Source: Rothia similimucilaginosa
Lineage (GTDB): Bacteria > Actinomycetota > Actinomycetes > Actinomycetales > Micrococcaceae
NCBI RefSeq assembly: GCF_029850875.1
Contig: NZ_JAOVAM010000001.1
Span: 62,001-126,000, forward strand
Reading direction: 5' to 3'
Length of the DNA stretch: 64,000 bases
Shown here: positions 59,279 through 64,000 of the stretch, piece by piece
How positions within the stretch are numbered: the stretch's first letter is position 1
Layout: every line of letters begins with the position of its first letter
Position numbers and translations under genes: made by a program
The notes under the pieces: generated by a model
What the model was told of the DNA's origin: nothing
Database searches by the model: none
What the model saw: the letters and a program-made list of their open reading frames with translations, nothing else

Positions 59279-60214
59279 TCACGAAACGGAAGCACGAGGC
59301 GCAAGATCAACCGCCGCACACATCGCATTCACCAAGCCCAGCAGCTCACCCTCAGACAGGGTGCGGTCAGTAAAAATCAGAACCTGCTCCACCGCCTGAT
59401 ACAGCAGCATCTCCAGGCCAGAAACCACCGTACCGCCGTTCGCCTCCCAGGCGCTCGCCAGCACCGAAGGCCACGGGTTATACGCAACATCGAGCAGTAC
59501 CGGCCGGTGCGTCGCGGAGGCACCTTTCAACCCGCTCAGCCAGCTCGCCCACTCATCCGCCGCATGAGCAGGAAGAGTAGACACCACCGGGTGATGACCG
59601 CGCTCAGCAAGATTCTGCGGCAAATCAGCCAACGTAATCTGTTCCAGCTGAACGCCCAGGCGGCCCGCCGCCTCCTGCACACTACCGAGCTTATGCAACG
59701 AACGGGCGTACACGCTCACGCGGCGGTACCCCAGCGCGTGCAGCGCCGCCAAAGCAGAAATAGCGGTCGCTCCCCCACCCACAATCGCGGCAGAATCCTT
59801 GAGCGGTTCCGGTTCCAAACCGGCGTGGCGCAGCGCGTTCACAATGCCAATGACGTCCGTATTATGCCCCAGAATCTTCTCACCACGCGGATACACCGTA
59901 TTCACCGCACCGGTCACCTGCGCCATCTCGCTAATCTCATCGCAATACTGGATGACCGCGGTCTTCAACGGCATCGTCACCGACAGACCTGCAATATACG
60001 GAGCATCCTCCATACCGTCCGGGTGTCGCACACCGTGCATCATCGCCGGCAAATCATCAGGCAAAGTATCGCGGCGCTCATACCCCAAATTCTGCTCACC
60101 CAAAAAGTTATACGCCGCACGATGCAACGCGGGTGACAGGGAATGGGAAATCGGGTGCCCCAGCACGTAGGCACGGCGAAGATACGGGGCTTCACGGTAC
60201 GGCTCAGTCTTCAT
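59279..60214 (-). CDS. aroE: Shikimate dehydrogenase-family protein
   Basis: AroE reduces 3-dehydroshikimate to shikimate with NADPH. The 311-residue product begins MKTEPYREAPYLRRAYVLGHPISHSLSPALH, with the SxS substrate motif at about 23-27, then GLSVTMPLKTAVIQYCDE (family NVTxPxK region; here SVTMPLK, Lys conserved) and the nucleotide motif AIVGGGATAISALAALHALG. The ATG at 60214 is preferred; the frame extends upstream without conservation. It lies between mltG and aroC. Confidence 0.92.
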   Translation of the reverse strand: MKTEPYREAPYLRRAYVLGHPISHSLSPALHRAAYNFLGEQNLGYERRDTLPDDLPAMMHGVRHPDGMEDAPYIAGLSVTMPLKTAVIQYCDEISEMAQVTGAVNTVYPRGEKILGHNTDVIGIVNALRHAGLEPEPLKDSAAIVGGGATAISALAALHALGYRRVSVYARSLHKLGSVQEAAGRLGVQLEQITLADLPQNLAERGHHPVVSTLPAHAADEWASWLSGLKGASATHRPVLLDVAYNPWPSVLASAWEANGGTVVSGLEMLLYQAVEQVLIFTDRTLSEGELLGLVNAMCAAVDLAPRASVS

Positions 60215-60384
60215 CGGTACTCTCTCGCTCTCAACGCTGGGGAATGCTCTCAACGCTTGGGGCTTTGCGGACACGCACGCCACGAACCCACGTTCATAGG
60301 CGCACTCTACCCATTTTAAGGGACAAACCACTATTCGGGTACAGCCCACCACTCGAGCACGACCCAGCATTCGGGTACAGCAAA

Positions 60385-60424
60385 GGCGGGCACCTCCCCC
60401 ACTCTCGTGGAGGCGGTACCCGCC
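60385..60424 (-). terminator. Intrinsic terminator of mltG
   Basis: A long GC-rich stem (GGCGGG...CCGCC, about 18 positions with mismatches) with loop GAGA is followed by TTTGCT on the minus strand, about 65 bases past the mltG stop. Confidence 0.75.
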
Positions 60425-60490
60425 TCAGCAAAGAACCTTCAGTCCAAAGCTACCGAATCGTAGCTACCTGCTGAACCAATCAGCTACAGC

Positions 60491-61684
60491 TTAGCTACAA
60501 CGGTTCGGGTGCTTAGAACACCACTGGTTGTACTCTTCAACATAACGCTGGTGCTCAGCATAAGTGCGGGAATACTTGGTCTCACCGGAATCCAGATTCA
60601 CAGTCACCCAGTAGAAGTACGGGTTCTTCTCGGGAGCTGCAGCAGCCTTAATCGAAGCCAGCTGCGGGGAACCAATCGGACCCTTAGGAAGACCCTTATT
60701 CGCATAAGTATTGTACTTATTGCTCTTATCGGCCTTCTGCTCTTCAGTCAGGTGGTACGAGCGGACACCCAGACCGTAGGTCACGGTCGCATCCGACTGA
60801 ATCAGACCCGAGGTCTCACCGTCGGGGTTGTTCAGACGGTTCTCAATGATGCCTGCAACCGCCACGTAGTCCTTCGGCTGAGCCTCAAGTTCCACGATAG
60901 AGGCAATAGTCAGAACCTCAAAGATCTTCTGATCGCCGCTCACACCGGCTTCCTTCAGGTCAGCCTTGGTCTTATCAACCATGGTCTGAATAACCTTCTT
61001 GATGTCGGTATCCTTCGGGAAGCGGTACTCACCCGGGTGCAACCAGCCCTCAATCGACGGGAAGTTGCTCGGCACGCCGTACTGGGTGTAGTTGCTGATC
61101 GCGTCCTCAACCTGCTTGCGGGTGAACGCGCCATCGGAGCCAGAAACAATCAGATCGATGGTCTCGCTCACGCGCTTACCCTGAGGAATAGCCAGGTACA
61201 GTACGTTGCTGTTCGCCTGAATAATCGTGTTGATAGCGTTCGAGCTGCTCATGTGCTGCTGCAATTCATAGGTGCCAGGCTGCAAGTACTTACCCTTGCT
61301 CTCCTTGGCGTACACCTCAAGGAACTTATCAGCATCAGCAATGACGCCAGCATTTTCTAGCTCAGCAGCCACCTGCGCGGTGGACTGGCCGGAACGAATC
61401 GTGAAAGTTACGGTCATGCCGTTACCGCCACCCGAGTAGTCACGATTCTTGAACGGGTCGTAGCGAGTAATCAGGGCACCAGAAATGATGACCAGAGCCA
61501 CGACAAACAGGGAAATTGCGCTCAGCAAAACGGCGCGGCGGCGGCGCTTACGCGCACGCAACGTAGCCACCGACACGATTTCCTGTTCCATCGTAATGCC
61601 GGTAATACCCTTACGTTCGTCCTCAGCCGTAGGCCTAAAGAGGTCGAGCCCGCTCTCTTCGGGCTGTTTATTCTGTTCGGTCAC
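60491..61684 (-). CDS. mltG: Endolytic murein transglycosylase MltG
   Basis: MltG cleaves nascent peptidoglycan strands and is thought to end glycan chain elongation. The 397-residue product has an N-terminal cytosolic part, a membrane segment at about 51-72, a LysM-like region (VTFTIRSGQSTAQVAAELENAGVI) and the YceG catalytic domain with LTIASIVELEAQPKDY, which carries the catalytic Glu, followed by ENRLNNPD and DATVTYGLG. Its ATG overlaps the ruvX stop by four bases. Confidence 0.94.
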   Translation of the reverse strand: MTEQNKQPEESGLDLFRPTAEDERKGITGITMEQEIVSVATLRARKRRRRAVLLSAISLFVVALVIISGALITRYDPFKNRDYSGGGNGMTVTFTIRSGQSTAQVAAELENAGVIADADKFLEVYAKESKGKYLQPGTYELQQHMSSSNAINTIIQANSNVLYLAIPQGKRVSETIDLIVSGSDGAFTRKQVEDAISNYTQYGVPSNFPSIEGWLHPGEYRFPKDTDIKKVIQTMVDKTKADLKEAGVSGDQKIFEVLTIASIVELEAQPKDYVAVAGIIENRLNNPDGETSGLIQSDATVTYGLGVRSYHLTEEQKADKSNKYNTYANKGLPKGPIGSPQLASIKAAAAPEKNPYFYWVTVNLDSGETKYSRTYAEHQRYVEEYNQWCSKHPNRCS

Positions 61685-62244
61685 TGAAGGTTCTCCGTTT
61701 CGTTGACGGCACCAACCGCGGTCCCTTCTGACTCGGACGGTCGGTTTTCTTCGTGGGCCGGATCGCTCACCTTGTACCCGGCTACGGACTGCCCCGCCTT
61801 GAGGGCATCCAGGCTGTACTGCAAAATGTTCACAGCCGCCACCTGGTCAACCATAGTCTTGAAATCTCGGCTGGAAACCCCAGCCTCGTGCAGTGCACGG
61901 TGAGCGCTCACGGTGGTGAGTCGCTCATCCACCAGCCAAATATTAATATGTGTTTTCTCTTCGGCATCCAGCTCGGAGCGCAGAGCCTGCGCGTACTCCC
62001 TAGCCATTTCCGTGGAGGGAGAATCCCCACCACGCATGGTCTTCGGAAGCCCGACGAAAACCTCCACCACCTCGTTCACCTCAATCAGCTTGCGCAAAAC
62101 ACGGCGGTCAGAGTTCTTCTTCGCGTCGCGGCGTAATGTCTTGAGCGGGGTGGCAAGGATGCCGTCGGGGTCGCTGAGGGCGGTGCCGACGCGAGCATTA
62201 CCCACATCGACGCCCATCCGCACTCCCCGCTGGAATTCTGCCAT
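61681..62244 (-). CDS. ruvX: RuvX/YqgF family nuclease-like protein
   Basis: YqgF/RuvX is an RNase H-fold protein involved in 16S rRNA 5' processing; it has been called a Holliday junction resolvase. The 187-residue product has MGVDVGNARVGTALSDPDGILATPL at about 10-34 with the first acidic residue, FVGLPKTMRGG, and VDERLTTVSAHRAL with the second. It is 2 bases from alaS and coupled to mltG. Confidence 0.93.
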   Translation of the reverse strand: MAEFQRGVRMGVDVGNARVGTALSDPDGILATPLKTLRRDAKKNSDRRVLRKLIEVNEVVEVFVGLPKTMRGGDSPSTEMAREYAQALRSELDAEEKTHINIWLVDERLTTVSAHRALHEAGVSSRDFKTMVDQVAAVNILQYSLDALKAGQSVAGYKVSDPAHEENRPSESEGTAVGAVNETENLQ

Positions 62245-62246
62245 AT

Positions 62247-64000
62247 TTAGGCCTGAGCCTGTGCGATAGCGTCGCGGACAGCGTCCAGTGCAGCACCAAT
62301 CTTGGATGCATCCTGGCCACCACCCTGAGCGACGTCGTCCTTACCGCCGCCACCGCCGCCGAGAACACCGGCAGCGACGCGGACCAGAGCGCCAGCCTTC
62401 ACGCCAGCCTCACGAGCGCCCTCATTGGTTGCCACCAGGATAACGGGGTGACCATTAGCCACACCCACCACAGCAACAACCGCAGCCTCGGAGCCGAAGC
62501 GCGAACGCAAATTCAGAGCCAGCTCACGAACGCCGTTAGCGTCCAGTTCGCCAGCGTCATGCGCCAGAACGCGAACAGAACCGATGGTCTGTGCATTCTC
62601 CAGCAACTTGCCAGCCTCAGCCTGCAGCTTCTCGCGGCGCAGCTGAGCCAGTTCCTTCTCAGCAGCCTTCAGCTTAGCCAGAGTCTGGTTAATCTTCTCC
62701 GGCAGATCAGCGGAGGACTGAACCTTCATCAGACCGGTCAGCTGGTTCACCAGGGTACGCTCAGCAGTCAGGTGGTTGAAGGAGTCCAGACCCACCAGAG
62801 CCTCAACACGGCGGTTACCGGAGCCAACAGAACCCTCAGTCAGCAGGGTCAGGGAACCAACCTCAGCGGACGAACCAACGTGGGTACCACCGCACAGCTC
62901 GCGGGAGAACTCGCCACCGATTTCAACAACACGCACCACGTCGCCGTACTTCTCGCCGAAGAGGCTCATAGCGCCAAGAGCCTTAGCCTCAGCCAGTGGC
63001 ATCTCACGGGTAATCACCTGGTGGTTATCGCGAATAGCGAGGTTTGCTACCTCTTCAACCTCACGCTTAGCAGACTCGGACAGGCCCTCGCCCCATGCGA
63101 AGTCGAAGCGCAGGTAGCCTTCCTTGTTGAAGGAGCCGCGCTGAGTTGCTTCATTACCCAACACCTGGTGCAGAGCTGCGTGAATAATGTGGGTACCGGA
63201 GTGTGCCTTCTCACCGTCGCGGCGACGCTGAACGTCAACCTGTGCCACAACCTCAGCACCGGTGTGAACCTCGCCCTCACGTACAACGGCGCGGTGAACA
63301 CTCAGGCCCTTCACGGGCTGCTGAACGTCCTGAACGTCAATGATGAAGCCGTTGCCGGTAATAACACCGGTATCAGCTGCCTGGCCACCAGCCTCAGCGT
63401 AGAACGGAGTCTCATCCAGGACAACCTCAATCTTGTCGCCAGCCTTAGCTGCGGGAACAGATACGCCGTCCACCAGGATTGCACGCAGGTGAGTCTCAGT
63501 ACGCAGCTCGGTGTAACCGGTGAAGATGGAGCCACGCTCATCCACGAGCTTACGCAGCTCGGACAGGTCAGCGAACGCGCCCTTCTTCGCCTTAGCGTCA
63601 GCCTGTGCACGGTGACGCTGCTCAGCCATCAGCTCACGGAAAGCCTTCTCGTCAACCTTCACGCCAGCCTCAGCAGCCATCTCCAGGGTCAGGTCAATCG
63701 GGAAGCCGTAGGTGTCGTGCAGAGCAAACGCCTCAGCACCGGAAACAGCGTTGGAGCCGTCCTTCTTAGCGGCAGCAACTGCCTCTTCCAGACGCTCAGT
63801 ACCGGTCTCAATGGTATGCAGGAACGCCTTCTCCTCAGCGTAGGCAATGCGGGAAATACGCTCGAAGTCATCACCCACGTACGGGAAAGCACCCTTCATA
63901 GCCTCGCAAGACGCCGGGAACAGCACGGGCAGGCAAGGCTCAGTCACGCCCAGCAGACGCATCGCACGGATAGCGCGGCGCATCAGACGGCGCAGAATGT
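62247..64000 (-). CDS. alaS: Alanyl-tRNA synthetase (5' part outside window)
   Basis: AlaS charges tRNA-Ala. Only the C-terminal about 584 residues are in the window. They start in ILRRLMRRAIRAMRLLGV of the catalytic/tRNA-recognition region, continue through the editing domain with the zinc-binding HSGTHIIHAALHQ and the CGGTHV motif (ELCGGTHVGSSAEVG), then a coiled coil (about 440-480) and the C-Ala domain with Gly-rich GVLGGGGGGKDDVAQGGG. The gene reads on beyond 64000. Confidence 0.95.
   Translation of the reverse strand, partial: ILRRLMRRAIRAMRLLGVTEPCLPVLFPASCEAMKGAFPYVGDDFERISRIAYAEEKAFLHTIETGTERLEEAVAAAKKDGSNAVSGAEAFALHDTYGFPIDLTLEMAAEAGVKVDEKAFRELMAEQRHRAQADAKAKKGAFADLSELRKLVDERGSIFTGYTELRTETHLRAILVDGVSVPAAKAGDKIEVVLDETPFYAEAGGQAADTGVITGNGFIIDVQDVQQPVKGLSVHRAVVREGEVHTGAEVVAQVDVQRRRDGEKAHSGTHIIHAALHQVLGNEATQRGSFNKEGYLRFDFAWGEGLSESAKREVEEVANLAIRDNHQVITREMPLAEAKALGAMSLFGEKYGDVVRVVEIGGEFSRELCGGTHVGSSAEVGSLTLLTEGSVGSGNRRVEALVGLDSFNHLTAERTLVNQLTGLMKVQSSADLPEKINQTLAKLKAAEKELAQLRREKLQAEAGKLLENAQTIGSVRVLAHDAGELDANGVRELALNLRSRFGSEAAVVAVVGVANGHPVILVATNEGAREAGVKAGALVRVAAGVLGGGGGGKDDVAQGGGQDASKIGAALDAVRDAIAQAQA

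Noticed and set aside
60332-60381. Direct repeat ATTCGGGTACAGC, two copies in 50 bases
   Set aside because: Short, only two copies, in a gene-poor leader; not enough for a defined element.

Overview
The window looks like a stretch of chromosome from a high-GC Gram-positive bacterium of the phylum Actinobacteria, most likely Micrococcaceae and probably Rothia-like. The phylum call rests on genes restricted to or typical of that phylum: the Pup ligase/depupylase/ARC cluster, mshC (mycothiol), whiA, actinobacterial integration host factor, DUF3097, and the gene order alaS-ruvX-mltG-aroECKB-efp-nusB-pyrRBC-carAB-pyrF-mihF-gmk-rpoZ-coaBC. The genus is inferred from general familiarity, not from a search. 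Almost all genes lie on the minus strand; the exceptions are a restriction-modification gene, DUF3097, a small DUF4870-type membrane protein and an orphan membrane protein.

Layout. 1-6671 holds the pupylation locus (pafA partial, pup, dop, arc/mpa) and the tRNA methyltransferase trmI. prcB/prcA are missing between pup and pafA, and the ATPase lacks the proteasome-docking tail, so this appears to be a proteasome-free pupylation system. 6947-10317 carries a type ISP/IIG-like restriction-modification enzyme split by a frameshift in an 8-G tract, the best candidate here for a phase-variable system. 10418-15142 holds mshC with a possible 40-aa downstream ORF, uppP, and leuA with a complete leucine attenuator. 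15304-23538 holds an LCP cell-wall ligase and the conserved block era-corC-ybeY-phoH-rsmE-dnaJ. 23813-31713 holds DUF3097, DUF4870, hemW, lepA, a PAC2-family protein, the AT-richer orphan gene and rpsT. 31975-37074 holds a PemK/MazF-like protein, holA, comEC and comEA (DNA uptake and replication). 37297-42694 holds whiA-yvcK-rapZ, coaBC and rpoZ. 42962-53645 holds gmk, mihF and the pyrimidine operon pyrR-pyrB-pyrC-(PH-like)-carA-carB-pyrF, with a recognisable PyrR-binding hairpin next to the pyrR ribosome-binding site. 54087-64000 holds nusB, efp, aroB, an unusually long aroK, aroC, aroE, mltG, ruvX and the 3' part of alaS.

Functionally the window is mostly housekeeping: aromatic and pyrimidine biosynthesis, translation quality control, cell-wall assembly and competence. 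The items most worth following up are the poly-G restriction gene, the proteasome-less Pup system with an enlarged Dop, the compact leuA attenuator, the PyrR site, the Lys/Ala-rich insert in Era, the ~325-residue extension on shikimate kinase, and a 9-9-9 inverted repeat in front of dnaJ where hrcA would be expected nearby. No tRNA, rRNA, CRISPR array, transposase or prophage was seen.
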